Part shown: positions 26,259 to 35,258 of the stretch, piece by piece
Position numbering within the stretch: the first letter of the stretch is position 1
How the letters are laid out: each line of letters starts with the position of its first letter
Source: Actinoplanes subtropicus
Lineage (GTDB): Bacteria; Actinomycetota; Actinomycetes; Mycobacteriales; Micromonosporaceae
DNA: 64,000 bases
Assembly: GCF_000721705.1 (NCBI RefSeq)
Contig: NZ_JOJL01000056.1
Coordinates: 1 to 64,000, forward strand
Reading direction: 5' to 3'
Notes under the pieces: model-generated
Told to the model about the DNA's origin: nothing
Database searches by the model: none
What the model saw: the letters and a program-made list of their open reading frames with translations, nothing else
Program-made: the position numbers and the translations under genes

Positions 26259-26660
26259 TCAGGCGGTCGCGAAGCGGTAGCTACCCAGAAAAGCCTTGGC
26301 GAGCCTGCCGTAGAGACCCGCAGCGCCGGGCAGCCCGTTGAGCAGGCCCTCGGCCTGATCGCGGTCGAGCTTGATGCGCAGGTCACGGTAATCGGCATTG
26401 TCCAATGTGGCAACGTCGCGCAGGACCGCCCCGCTGATAGCTTCCCGAATGGATGCACTGTCGCCGTAGACGGGATCGAGAAATATGGCGAACCGGGGGT
26501 CGACACCATAGTCGGAGGCGAGCTTCTCCAGCGCGTTGTAGGTCTTCTCGACGGCTTGGTAGAAGTCTTCGCCACGCACGGTCAGGGCTGCGACCCCCTC
26601 GTCGGAGAGCGCGGCGAGAAGTCCGATGAAGAAGTCGTCAAGACTGAGATCCTGGTGCAT
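26259..26660 (-). CDS. Small unknown protein divergent from the HD-PRTase gene
   Basis: A 133-residue protein. ATG 26660 is chosen because AGGGGGA lies just upstream. The sequence is alpha-helical: LSLDDFFIGLLAALSDEGVA, FYQAVEKTYNALEKLASDYG, FAIFLDPVYGDSASIREAIS, LDNADYRDLRIKLDRDQAEG, LLNGLPGAAGLYGRLAKAF. No known domain. It is divergent from the HD/PRTase gene with about 315 bp between, so they may share control. A role as regulator or partner of that system is a guess from position. Confidence 0.6.
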   Translation of the reverse strand: MHQDLSLDDFFIGLLAALSDEGVAALTVRGEDFYQAVEKTYNALEKLASDYGVDPRFAIFLDPVYGDSASIREAISGAVLRDVATLDNADYRDLRIKLDRDQAEGLLNGLPGAAGLYGRLAKAFLGSYRFATA

Positions 26661-26975
26661 GGTCCCCCTCTGCTCATGCCGGCGCTTCGAGCGCCCGGGC
26701 GATGCTGTCGTCCTTGCGACACGTCGACTTGATCGACCGGAGTCTTTGCTAGGTAACGGGGGCGAGTAGCCAAGTTGACGGACTCGTCGTGCGGCGCGCT
26801 CCGATGATCTCTGCTTAGGGTCATGATCGGCAGCGCACTCGCGCATGTCGATCCGACAAACGTCTATATCCCCTGTTCACGGCTCGATGGACGCCGGTTC
26901 CAGCGCGCTCTACTTGAATGCTTTCCCCATCATAGGTGCAACGGGCACCAAACGGACACCACTCTGGGGAGTGTT

Positions 26976-29780
26976 TTGACTACCCGAAGCGACATTTCGG
27001 CCTCTGGTGGAGGTCCGCACTCCCTCAGCGCCATGCGTCCCGCCCCCCTCGCCGAACACCAGGAACGGCTTGAGCAATGGGCCGCGTCCCTGCTTGATCC
27101 GTACCTGCGGCGACTGGAACGACACCGCGACCCCGACGGGGACGTGCAACGGCACCGCCGCCCTTACGAAACTGCGAAGGAATTCAACGATCCCGTGTGG
27201 GGCACGCTGCAGCTGCGCCCTTGGGAAGTAGTCATCGTCGACTCCCCATTGCTGCAACGCCTGCGGCGGATCCGGCAGCTCGGTGTCGTGCACTTCGTGT
27301 ACCCGTCCGCCGTACACACCCGGCTGGAACACAGCCTCGGCACCGTGCACCAGGTACAACGGCTGATCACCAGCATCAACGAGCACGGCCTCGTTGGGCA
27401 GGGCGAGGAACGCAGCACGGAGAAGCCCATCTCCGAAACCCAGGAACGCCTCCTGCGGCTTGCCGCCCTCTGCCACGACGTCGGTCACGGCGCCATGTCC
27501 CACGTCTCGGAGTACTCGATCGAGGAAACGCGGCCGTGCGAAGACATCCGGCTCGCCTTCCAGAAGCTGCACCAGCGATCCTCGCCGAACCAATTGTCCG
27601 AGATCGCCGCCTACTATCTGATCGGCTCGCCCGCCTTCAAGAAGCTCCTCGATGCGGCATTCAACCTTTGCCCGGCACCCAGCACCATCCGGGACCTGGC
27701 CGCCAAACTGCAGTCCATCGTCATCGGCAAGAGCATCGGCGGTGACGTCCTGCTGCTCCACGAACTGATCAGCGGGCCATTCGACGCCGACAAACTCGAC
27801 TACCTGGCCCGCGACGCCTGGATGTGCGGCGTCCCGAATGCCGCCGACATACCGCGGCTCATCCAGAAGGTTCGGGCGGTCCGCAAAAGCCAGCCGGCGC
27901 TGCCGAAGAACCTCAAACGACTCGCCGCCGACGACAGCGACTCATACCTGGTCACCGGGATCGCACGCAGCGGCGCCCGGACCCTTGACGAGGTCTCCCT
28001 GGCCCGAACCATGATGTTCGACAAGGTCTACCGCCACCAGAAGGTCCGCGCGACCGAGGCGATGGTCTTCAGCCTGATGACGCAGTTGCAGACGGTATGG
28101 CCGCACCACCCCGCCATGCTGCCGTTCGCGCTGACCGACGAGGACCTACTGGCACTGACCGAAGACCAGGTCCTAGCCCTGTCGGGCAAACCCGCCGACC
28201 AGCTCAGCGAACAGGCGCGCAACGCGGCGCTAGCCGTCGACTACATCTCCCAGCGGTTGCGTGACCGGCGCCTGTTCACCCGCGGCTTCGCGTTCGCACC
28301 ACACATGCCCGCGGACCCGTACCTGCACGAGCTCGACCACAGCACCGGGCTGAAACAGCTGATCTCGGACTGCTGCAACAACGGCGAACGGGCCCGCATC
28401 ACCTCCGGGATCGCCGACCTAGTCCGAGAGATCTGTACCGCGCTTGGCCATCTCGATCTGCTGCAGGTGCCCGGAGGGCAACTGGAACCGTTCATCTGGG
28501 TCAGCCCGCCGAAAGCACCACCCAAGTCGACCGGCGCTGAGACCGGTCACGCCTACCTTATCGACGAGAGCGGTGAGCTGTTGCAGGCCGAGGACGACAC
28601 CTCGGAATCGGCGGGATGGTCTGAGACAGCGATCATGACCCGCGAGATCGGCTACATCTTCACCTTGCGCCGCCTGTCACCGATCCTCTACCTCGCCGCC
28701 GAGGCGTACGTGCGCCTGCGGTACAAGGTCAAGATTCCGGAGTCGATGCTGGCGGACGCCAAACAGAACCGCGTGGTGATCGACGAATACCGCCGGCGGC
28801 TGCACACGATCGGCTGGTACCGCGACAAGCCGCTCGACCTGCGACCGCTGCCGAACGTCCTGCGGCAGGGCGACGCCGCGGATCGTGTCGACGAGGTGGT
28901 CGGCCGGCTGCGTGGCTACTCCGGGCCGCACCAGGACCCGGCCAAGGGCTTGCCGACACCCCCGTCCACGATCACCCGCGAGCGGGTAATCGCGTTCGTC
29001 CGGCAGTTTGATGATGACCTGGTCGACACTGCCCTGCGCGTGCTGGCTCACATCAAGGTCATCGGCCGGGCCGACGCCAACCAGGCAGTCGAAGCGTTCT
29101 TGACCGATAACCCGGACTTCAGCCCAGCCAGCTACTGCGCGCTTGGCGAAGTCAGGGACTCGTCGGCGCTGCTCACGTACTACGTCGGCGACGTCGCGCA
29201 ACGGCACGTGCTCACGCAGCGGCGGCTTACCGAGGCCCTTGCCCTAAAAGAACCCATCATCTTCGTGGATGACCTCGTCGGGCGAGGAAGTCAATCCATC
29301 TCCATCATCGAAAGCTGGCTCGGCCGTGAGCCAAGCGTCGACCTGAAAGAACGCCGCACCGACAAACTCGACCGGCACCACGCCGAACTGTTCCGCGCTC
29401 ATCGCCTCGCCTTCGTTTTCATCGCCGGTCTCGACGCAGGCGCCCAGGCGCTGAAACAACGGATCGCCGAACTCGGCTTGAACGCCGAGGTGTACATCTA
29501 CCTGAAGGAAGAGTCGTTACCGTTTCTCGACGAGGTGATTACGGACCTGGACAATCGCAACAAATTCGTCGATTTCTGCCGCGAGGCAGGCTCACGTCTG
29601 CTGGCGTGCCCGGACCGGTCCACGCGCTGGGTTCAGGACCGCGCATTGGGTTACGGAAACCGGGGGCTCCTGCTGGTCAGCACCTACAACACGCCAACGG
29701 CCACCCTGACCTGCCTTTGGGGCTCCGCCGACGGGCATTTCCATTGGACCCCGTTGCTGCCCAGGCGCAAGAAGAACTGA
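26976..29780 (+). CDS. HD phosphohydrolase fused to PRTase-like (PRTase-CE) domain
   Basis: A 934-residue protein. The HD domain resembles SAMHD1/dGTPase enzymes: VHTRLEHSLGTVHQVQRLI (about 113-131), LAALCHDVGHGAMSH (about 161-175) and FDADKLDYLARD (about 268-279) supply the H...HD...D metal ligands. Such enzymes hydrolyse dNTPs or related nucleotides. A helical middle region is followed by a C-terminal phosphoribosyltransferase-like domain with the PRPP-loop block EPIIFVDDLVGRGSQSISII (about 760-779), like the PRTase-CE domain predicted in biological-conflict systems. TTG 26976 has GGGGAG upstream and is preferred; ATG 27033 is an alternative. Likely role: nucleotide-depleting or nucleotide-sensing antiviral enzyme. 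It opens the nucleotide-related cluster. Confidence 0.75.
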   Translation: MTTRSDISASGGGPHSLSAMRPAPLAEHQERLEQWAASLLDPYLRRLERHRDPDGDVQRHRRPYETAKEFNDPVWGTLQLRPWEVVIVDSPLLQRLRRIRQLGVVHFVYPSAVHTRLEHSLGTVHQVQRLITSINEHGLVGQGEERSTEKPISETQERLLRLAALCHDVGHGAMSHVSEYSIEETRPCEDIRLAFQKLHQRSSPNQLSEIAAYYLIGSPAFKKLLDAAFNLCPAPSTIRDLAAKLQSIVIGKSIGGDVLLLHELISGPFDADKLDYLARDAWMCGVPNAADIPRLIQKVRAVRKSQPALPKNLKRLAADDSDSYLVTGIARSGARTLDEVSLARTMMFDKVYRHQKVRATEAMVFSLMTQLQTVWPHHPAMLPFALTDEDLLALTEDQVLALSGKPADQLSEQARNAALAVDYISQRLRDRRLFTRGFAFAPHMPADPYLHELDHSTGLKQLISDCCNNGERARITSGIADLVREICTALGHLDLLQVPGGQLEPFIWVSPPKAPPKSTGAETGHAYLIDESGELLQAEDDTSESAGWSETAIMTREIGYIFTLRRLSPILYLAAEAYVRLRYKVKIPESMLADAKQNRVVIDEYRRRLHTIGWYRDKPLDLRPLPNVLRQGDAADRVDEVVGRLRGYSGPHQDPAKGLPTPPSTITRERVIAFVRQFDDDLVDTALRVLAHIKVIGRADANQAVEAFLTDNPDFSPASYCALGEVRDSSALLTYYVGDVAQRHVLTQRRLTEALALKEPIIFVDDLVGRGSQSISIIESWLGREPSVDLKERRTDKLDRHHAELFRAHRLAFVFIAGLDAGAQALKQRIAELGLNAEVYIYLKEESLPFLDEVITDLDNRNKFVDFCREAGSRLLACPDRSTRWVQDRALGYGNRGLLLVSTYNTPTATLTCLWGSADGHFHWTPLLPRRKKN

Positions 29781-30560
29781 TCTCCCACCTCAGGAAGATC
29801 ACGCCACAAACGCCCCTCCATTCTGCGCCCGCCTGTATCGCACGACTGCCCAGCCCGGCGCCGATGCCGCCAGTCCAACGCGGCACGGCCGGCGCCTGGC
29901 GCCCATCGAGTTGCCGCGGATCAGGCACACCAGCACGCTCGCCGAGTGGACGACGCCGACGGTGCGACACCGACCTGCACGATCATCGGGATCCGATCCT
30001 GGCCGAGGTTCGAGGACCCGGGAACCCGCCTCAGGCGAGGTCGAAAGCGAATGCATTGTTCACCACGACGACGGGATGCGGGGGCTCATCGGCGTCGGCA
30101 GACTACGCCGCCCTACTCGAGGAGGCTCCACGCTTCAACGCGGAGCAAGACACCGGCGCTACCTGGACGTTGGAGTGGGGTAACGGTCCCGCGGTCGACG
30201 CCGCCGCGGCCAAGACCGACCTCGGCGGTGCCACCCTGGCGTTACCACCGCGGCTTCGGGCAGAAGGCGCTGGCGATCACCGCGATCCGGCTCGCCCGGG
30301 CCGGCCAGTTCAACCCGGACGCCGGCGGCTGGCAGCGGGCGGACACCCAGGTCGAGGACGCAATGCTCACCATCGAGCATCCGCAGCGACCCGACGACGA
30401 TGTCCACGAGATCCTTGCCGCGGTCCCAGACCCCCACGCCCCGATCCTCGCCCACCCGGTGCGTCGGGCGGTCATATGGACAGGTAGCCACACCGCGGGA
30501 GACCATCGATGCTGGTCTCATTCCTGGCCGCATAGCCGGACCGCAGGGACAGGTGGGTCG
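29781..30560 (+). pseudogene. Gene-free stretch with a decayed coding remnant (about 30040-30490)
   Basis: No intact gene lies between the HD/PRTase gene and the radical SAM gene. Protein-like pieces occur in shifting plus-strand frames: ECIVHHDDGMRGLIGVG, then SADYAALLEEAPRFNAEQDT and GATWTLEWGNGPAVDAAAAK, then YHRGFGQKALAITAIRLARA and DAMLTIEHPQRPDDDVHEIL. They look like one conserved actinobacterial protein broken by frameshifts. Identity unknown. Confidence 0.4.
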
Positions 30561-31577
30561 ATGACAACCCCTTCAGCGAACCGCGCCATCCAGCGTGCTT
30601 ACACGCAGGTACGCACATCCACCGGACAGATCCTGCTGACTGACCTGACGAAGACCCGGCTCGGGGCTGTCCAGAACCGCTTCTTCCGGCTGTTCGTCCC
30701 GGTGAAGCGGAGTCGGTTGAGGCTGCCGACCGGTCTTCCGGAGTTCAGCGGCATGCGGCACCTGGCGACGCTGTCGGACAGCCCGGTGCTAGCGGCTGCC
30801 CGGCTCGGCGGGCACTGGAGCGATCACAATCTCGCGGCCATCTGCCACGTCGCCGCCTGCAACCTGCGCTGCCCGTACTGCTACGTGGAGTTCCGGCATC
30901 TGAGCGCCCAGGACAGTTTTCAGGCCAGCGCCGCCGATCTGATAAGCGCGTTCGTGGCTCTGCGCCGCGAACGGCAGCAGGCCGGAGAACAGTTGTCCAT
31001 CCTGCGCATCAGTGGCGGAGAGCCCCTGCTCGTTCCCGAATTCATCGCCGACGTGCACGACGAACTGCGACGACACGACCTCGCCGAGGTCTGCCTGCTC
31101 AAGGTTGAGAGCAACATGACCGCCTTCGCGTACGCCTTGGAGTCCGCCCCTGTTGGGACCGCCGCCCGGTTGCATTCGATCGGCGGATTGGCGGTCCACG
31201 TCACCATCCATCCGACGCCCGATGACGCCGACTGGCCACGGGTCCTCATGGGTCTGCGCCGGGCTCTCGAACTCGGCATCGACGTCTACCCGGCGATCGG
31301 CGGCGCCGGCTGGAGTGACGCCCATCTGTCCAGTTTGTATACGGCATTGGCCGAGCTGGCACCCGATCTGCCGTTGCGTCTCGCCGTACGTCCGTTCAAC
31401 CTCTCGTACGACGCGCTGACCAACCGCCGCGGCCTCGACCGGTATGCCGTGCCGGCCGGTCCCTCCCCCTCGATGCGCTGGGAGCAGTTGACGAGCGCGA
31501 AGCGGGGCAGGCGGTATCTTCAGTGCCCACGGCATCTGGTCTCGCTAGGAGATCCTGCGAAGGGAGCGGCATCGTGA
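30561..31577 (+). CDS. Radical SAM enzyme in a nucleotide-related operon
   Basis: A 338-residue protein. The [4Fe-4S]-binding motif is CNLRCPYC at about residues 100-107, followed by YVEFR. Later blocks are SILRISGGEPLLVPEF (the GGE motif contacting SAM), AEVCLLKVESNMT and LAVHVTIHPTPDDADW. It starts at ATG 30561 after an AGGTGGG site. The barrel is complete, with no SPASM-type cysteine cluster, although CPRH occurs near the end. The next gene overlaps its stop (GTGA). Followed by a deoxyribosyltransferase-like and a HisG-like enzyme, it probably modifies a nucleoside or base, or a short peptide; the 29-residue gene at 35687-35776 is 4 kb away. Substrate unknown. Confidence 0.8.
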   Translation: MTTPSANRAIQRAYTQVRTSTGQILLTDLTKTRLGAVQNRFFRLFVPVKRSRLRLPTGLPEFSGMRHLATLSDSPVLAAARLGGHWSDHNLAAICHVAACNLRCPYCYVEFRHLSAQDSFQASAADLISAFVALRRERQQAGEQLSILRISGGEPLLVPEFIADVHDELRRHDLAEVCLLKVESNMTAFAYALESAPVGTAARLHSIGGLAVHVTIHPTPDDADWPRVLMGLRRALELGIDVYPAIGGAGWSDAHLSSLYTALAELAPDLPLRLAVRPFNLSYDALTNRRGLDRYAVPAGPSPSMRWEQLTSAKRGRRYLQCPRHLVSLGDPAKGAAS

Positions 31578-31969
31578 AGGCGCGCGAGCTGACCATCTGC
31601 AGCAGTTCCAAGTACTACGACGTAGTGCGGACCGTCACTGGCCAACTCGCCGAACGCGGGATCACTGTCAACACCCCGCGGTTCGACTTCAACGAGCAAC
31701 TCGTTGAGGTAACACCGGAGCAGAAGCGGGAGCTCACCCACGAGTTTCTCGACAAGATTCGGCGCTCGGCCGCAATCTACATCGTCGCTGCCGACGGCTA
31801 CACGGGCCGCAGCGTCTGCATCGAGACGGGTTTCGCGGCCGCGCTGGGCCTGCCCGTCTACATCTCGGAGCCACCGGCCGAAGCGGCCATCGCCGCGCTG
31901 GTCACGGACATCGTCAGCACCGCGGACGCACCGGACTTCCTCGCCAAGGCGCTGACGGACGGCAGGTGA
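31574..31969 (+). CDS. Nucleoside 2-deoxyribosyltransferase-like enzyme
   Basis: A 131-residue protein starting at GTG 31574 within the radical SAM stop. The order of motifs fits the NDT-like Rossmann fold: a Ser-rich first loop (LTICSSSKYYDVVRTV), an Asp/Asn-bearing middle, and IYIVAADGYTGRSVCIETGF (about 69-88), where the acidic residue before the helix is the usual nucleophile position, then AALGLPVYISEP. Known members exchange bases between deoxynucleosides or cleave N-glycosidic bonds of nucleotides. It is the middle gene of a coupled operon with a radical SAM and a HisG-like gene, suggesting that the operon takes apart or rebuilds a nucleotide. Confidence 0.7.
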   Translation: MKARELTICSSSKYYDVVRTVTGQLAERGITVNTPRFDFNEQLVEVTPEQKRELTHEFLDKIRRSAAIYIVAADGYTGRSVCIETGFAAALGLPVYISEPPAEAAIAALVTDIVSTADAPDFLAKALTDGR

Positions 31970-32601
31970 GAATCTGCGCGCCGTCGCTATCAAGCCGCCT
32001 GCACAAACCGGCCTACGCCCATCTCCGGACCACGTTCGGGCTGACCGAGGAGATCGAGCAGCACCGGCAACTGCGGTTGTGGGCCGGGGACCACGACATC
32101 CTGCTATGCCGGGGCAGCGACGTCCCGCAGGTCGTGGCACTGGATGTCGCGGACGTCGGCCTTACCGGCTATGACGTTGCCGTCGAGTGGGCACTCGCCA
32201 ACGATCGGGAACTGGACATTCGCGATCTGGGCCCGAGCCGTGCGTCCTTCGTGTGCTTCGTGACCGTCCCCGGCCGCCGGGTGGGCCGGATCTACTCCGA
32301 ATATCCCGCGATCACCACCCGCTGGCTAACGGAGTCGCGGCAGTACGGCCAGCTACCGATCGTGTCCATGCACGGCTCCTCCGAGGCGGTAATCGCTGCG
32401 GACCCACTGGGCGGCGGGGTCCTGCTGGTCACCAGCGGCGACACGCTGCGCGCCAACGGCCTCAGCGACGCCTTCCCGCTGCTGTCCACCGACCTGTGCC
32501 TTGTGTCGCTGCCTGGCCGGATGCCGGAACGCTGGGGTGACCGGCCGACCGCGGATTTGCCCTCATTGCCCGTGCCAGGAAAACCGCCGATCGACCGCTG
32601 A
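31966..32601 (+). CDS. HisG-like ATP phosphoribosyltransferase homologue
   Basis: A 211-residue protein, GTG 31966, overlapping the previous stop (GTGA). It follows the HisG catalytic layout: LCRGSDVPQVVALDVADVGL then TGYDVAVEW (about 46-74), RIYSEYPAITTRWL (about 107-120), HGSSEAVIAADPLGGGVLLV (about 136) and SGDTLRANGL (about 155-164), the PRPP-binding TGxTLxxNGL site. It is the short form size, but no hisZ and no other his genes are near, so it is unlikely to serve histidine synthesis. It may join a base to PRPP, or split a nucleotide, as part of this operon. Its 3' end overlaps the convergent operon by 39 bp. Confidence 0.7.
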   Translation: MRICAPSLSSRLHKPAYAHLRTTFGLTEEIEQHRQLRLWAGDHDILLCRGSDVPQVVALDVADVGLTGYDVAVEWALANDRELDIRDLGPSRASFVCFVTVPGRRVGRIYSEYPAITTRWLTESRQYGQLPIVSMHGSSEAVIAADPLGGGVLLVTSGDTLRANGLSDAFPLLSTDLCLVSLPGRMPERWGDRPTADLPSLPVPGKPPIDR

Positions 32602-32988
32602 CAACGCCCGTCTCATCCGCCGCAGATCCCGCGCACACTGCCGCGGCATCGCCGCCCGCAGCCACCAGAGCAGAAGGTCGGTGGGATTCGGCGAACTACG
32701 CTCCCGAGCGGCCACCGAAACGGCCCAAACGTACTGAAATGCGAGGGCGTGGCGCGCGCCGTCGATCGCGAACGAGAGCCGGAACCAATCGCCGGCCTCG
32801 GGCGGCAACAGGAAAACCTGGTCGCGCCGACGGTGTTCGCTCAGACTCCGTGCCAGGGCCGGCAAGGTGAGGTCGCCCGGCGGCGTGGCGACGGTCCAGT
32901 AGATGCGGCCGCTCAGCGACAGATTGGCGGCGCTCTCAATGATGCCCAGGCAGCAGGGCGAAGAGATTTGCCGTGAGCGCATCGTCAC
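32563..32988 (-). CDS. Unknown protein, last gene of the TS-like operon
   Basis: A 141-residue protein starting at GTG 32988 inside the upstream stop. Features: IIESAANLSLSGRIYWTVAT, PPGDLTLPALARSLSEHRRR, DQVFLLPPEAGDWFRLSFAI, an aromatic stretch HALAFQYVWAVSVA and a basic tail. No family recognised. It is the fourth of four genes joined by 4-base overlaps and converges on the HisG-like gene with a 39-bp tail-to-tail overlap, so the two operons could control each other by antisense read-through. Confidence 0.6.
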   Translation of the reverse strand: MTMRSRQISSPCCLGIIESAANLSLSGRIYWTVATPPGDLTLPALARSLSEHRRRDQVFLLPPEAGDWFRLSFAIDGARHALAFQYVWAVSVAARERSSPNPTDLLLWWLRAAMPRQCARDLRRMRRALSAVDRRFSWHGQ

Positions 32989-33941
32989 CGCGGCGGCGGG
33001 AGGGCCTGCTGCCCAAGCCGACGTTCCAGGTGCAGCAGCATCAGGTAGGGCTGAGCCTCCTTTACCCGCCTGCGCCAGGTGAACGCATTCAGGGCGTACT
33101 TCACCAGGACGCTCGGCGGCATCACCATGCCGAGCACGTCGAACGCGACGTCGGCGGCGAGCGCACCGGTCTCCGAGCGCAGGTTCATCCGGGTGGTGGT
33201 CTCGCGGTACCGGTTGACGATCTCCTGCGCCGCCGCCTCGGGCGTGATGAGCGGGTCCATGCCTTGGGATACTGCGAGAAGGGAATCGTCCAGCAGCCGA
33301 CGGAACCCGGCGTTGTGCCGGCGGGCGACAGCAATCTCGTCAGGGGTGAGCATGCTCAGAGGGCCCAGCCGCAGCCGACCGACGACCTCCTGCGCCACTG
33401 CCTCGCGGAACGTGGCCGGGCGGTCAGCTCCACTGGGCTGGAGCAGAATGCTACGGGTGGCAGGGTTCCCGAGTAGGCCGTCCTGGCCGAGCTCAGCGGA
33501 GATGACCAGGGAGCTCAGTTGGTTGCGCAGGCTGACGACCTCGGCGACGCCCTGGCGCAGCAGGCGGCCGGGATGGCGGCGGTAAGCCTCTTCCCTGCTC
33601 ACCCGCAGCATGTCGTTCATCTCCGAAAGCCGCTCGGCAAGTCCCGCCGCTTCGACGACGACGTCGGCGGTGCGGCGGTCGGAACCCGGCAAGAACGGGG
33701 CGCGCACCCTGCCCGCGTCATCGACCTCGTACTCGTGCGCCCAGAGGGAGATGAGCTTCTGTTCGTGCAGGTCGGTTAGCCGCCGGTCGATCTGCCGGGC
33801 TCGGGGCTTGTCCAGGCCGGCGACTTTGTACGAGGCCCGCACGGCGACCGCGTCAGCGAAGAACACCACCGACTGCAGCACCCGGTCGATTGTCTTGAGG
33901 TCGACCGTACCGCTATCCAACAGGGTGAGCACCCGGCTCAT
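32985..33941 (-). CDS. Unknown helical protein of the TS-like operon
   Basis: A 318-residue protein coupled at both ends (ATG inside the upstream stop, stop inside the downstream start). The N-terminal part may form a winged helix (DLKTIDRVLQSVVFFADAVA, RQIDRRLTDLHEQKLISLWA). A long helical region follows (LAERLSEMNDMLRVSREEAY, AEVVSLRNQLSSLVISAELG), and the end has a Gly/Met-rich apolar stretch (FDVLGMVMPPSVLVKYALN) that could touch a membrane. No known family. It may be a sensor or structural partner. Confidence 0.65.
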   Translation of the reverse strand: MSRVLTLLDSGTVDLKTIDRVLQSVVFFADAVAVRASYKVAGLDKPRARQIDRRLTDLHEQKLISLWAHEYEVDDAGRVRAPFLPGSDRRTADVVVEAAGLAERLSEMNDMLRVSREEAYRRHPGRLLRQGVAEVVSLRNQLSSLVISAELGQDGLLGNPATRSILLQPSGADRPATFREAVAQEVVGRLRLGPLSMLTPDEIAVARRHNAGFRRLLDDSLLAVSQGMDPLITPEAAAQEIVNRYRETTTRMNLRSETGALAADVAFDVLGMVMPPSVLVKYALNAFTWRRRVKEAQPYLMLLHLERRLGQQALPPPR

Positions 33942-34564
33942 CGGGGCCCCCGCATCGGCAACAGGAAGTCAATCTCGTAGAGATGGGCGCTCCAGCAATG
34001 CAGCTGCAGGCGCGCGTCCGTTAGGCCCAAGTCCAGCGCCATGTCAGTCGCCACACGCGCGAAGGCCAGCAGCTCCGGCACCAGGCCGAGCATCACGTCC
34101 ACGCTGCGAACAGTGAGGAACAGCCAAAGTACGTCATCAATGACGCGGAAACACCCGCCGACGGGCGAGACCGGGAACTCGGCGCCCAGGTCGTCGCCGA
34201 CATCCCAGAGGTCGAACACCGCGCCGCGCGTGCTTTCCTCGGCCCGGAGCAGGCTGCGGATCTCGTCGAGCTGATCCCGGTCCGTGCCACCGGCCGTACT
34301 CCTGCGTCGCAGCCGCCGGTCCAGCAGGGAGTCGACTCTTCCCTCGCCGAAGAGGCGACTGGCGTAGTCGGTGATGAGCTCTGGAAACGCGAAATCGGCG
34401 GGCGGTCGCCGGTCATGCGGATCGAGCACGACGATACTGAGACCGGGTAAGTCGAAGGAAATGCCGTGCCGGGTCGAAATGCGGGTGGCCTGCTCGCCAC
34501 GGCAGGCGGCCACGATCTGCGGCCAGCCGGTGGCCACGTTCTCCATGACGATCTCCACTGTCAC
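33938..34564 (-). CDS. Thymidylate-synthase-like protein
   Basis: A 208-residue protein starting at GTG 34564 within the previous stop. The C-terminal half follows thymidylate synthase: a cysteine at the nucleophile position (PVGGCFRVIDDVLWLFLTV, C about 138), RSVDVMLGLVPELLAFARVA (about 153-172) for the RSxD phosphate/dimer block, and LQLHCWSAHLYEID (about 187-200) for the HxY nucleotide-ribose block. The N-terminal EIVMENVATGWPQIVAAC and GLSIVVLDP also fit. It is shorter than canonical ThyA (about 260). TS-family relatives methylate or hydroxymethylate pyrimidine nucleotides, including for phage DNA and nucleoside antibiotics. In this setting, modified-pyrimidine formation is the leading idea. 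Confidence 0.6.
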   Translation of the reverse strand: MTVEIVMENVATGWPQIVAACRGEQATRISTRHGISFDLPGLSIVVLDPHDRRPPADFAFPELITDYASRLFGEGRVDSLLDRRLRRRSTAGGTDRDQLDEIRSLLRAEESTRGAVFDLWDVGDDLGAEFPVSPVGGCFRVIDDVLWLFLTVRSVDVMLGLVPELLAFARVATDMALDLGLTDARLQLHCWSAHLYEIDFLLPMRGPR

Positions 34565-35133
34565 CCCTCCGCCGCCCGGGCCAGCAGGAACTTGTTGGAC
34601 TGGTAGAAGCTCTCCACCGAGCCCGGCAACCACCAGCCGGTCAGCTCAGGCCGGACGAGCAGGTCCGGCCGGTGGAACGGCAGCCGGTGCGGGCTGAGCT
34701 GCGACCGCAGCCATTCGGGATCGGGATCCTTGTCCACCCCGCCGAGCCGGACGAGTTGGTCACCGTGGAACCACGTACCGAGGCGCACCAGGCAGCGCCG
34801 GATCGCGATGTCCTCGAGATGGTGACCGGGCGCATCCTGTCGCCGATAGTCGAGTCCCGCTGCAGTGTCGGACGGGTCGTGCACGTAGATGTCGCGTGCG
34901 GTGCTCACCAGCGCTTCGCGCGTCTCCGCGCTGCCATACAGGAGACGGAAGTAGGCATCTTCGTACAGGCTGAGCGACGCATTGCCGTCATGATATTGAC
35001 CGGCGATGAGCCAGGCCAGACGCCACGATCCCGGCCCGTACGTGTCATCCCATTCAGCGACGCGCTGCGGCCGGCCGCTGCCGAGCCGGCCCGGACGTTC
35101 CACGATGCGCCATCCGTCCACGTCGTCCTCCAC
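34561..35133 (-). CDS. Unknown protein, first gene of the TS-like operon
   Basis: A 190-residue protein from GTG 35133. Blocks: RVAEWDDTYGPGSWRLAWLI (about 24-43), SLSLYEDAYFRLLYGSAETR, ARDIYVHDPSDTAAGLDYRR, HLEDIAIRRCLVRLGTWFHG, and a tail reading SVESFYQSNKFLLARAAE. The SxxSFYQSNK end resembles a nucleotide-handling C-terminus but no family is recognised. As the leading gene in front of a TS-like enzyme it may be the specificity partner. A divergent NUDIX gene starts about 125 bp away, so the two share a promoter region. Confidence 0.6.
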   Translation of the reverse strand: MEDDVDGWRIVERPGRLGSGRPQRVAEWDDTYGPGSWRLAWLIAGQYHDGNASLSLYEDAYFRLLYGSAETREALVSTARDIYVHDPSDTAAGLDYRRQDAPGHHLEDIAIRRCLVRLGTWFHGDQLVRLGGVDKDPDPEWLRSQLSPHRLPFHRPDLLVRPELTGWWLPGSVESFYQSNKFLLARAAEG

Positions 35134-35258
35134 AGCGCGGCGGCGTGAAGCTTCACGATAGCGACAATCATCGAACTTCGCGCTTGCGAACCGTCTCCGG
35201 CGCGCCCTCGACGGCGTGATTGCCCAGTTCTCGCGGCCGCAGTGCTGACCATGACCGG

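Noticed and set aside
31966..32601. Histidine biosynthesis gene hisG proper
   Set aside because: No other his genes are near and the operon partners are a radical SAM and an NDT-like enzyme, so only the fold is claimed.
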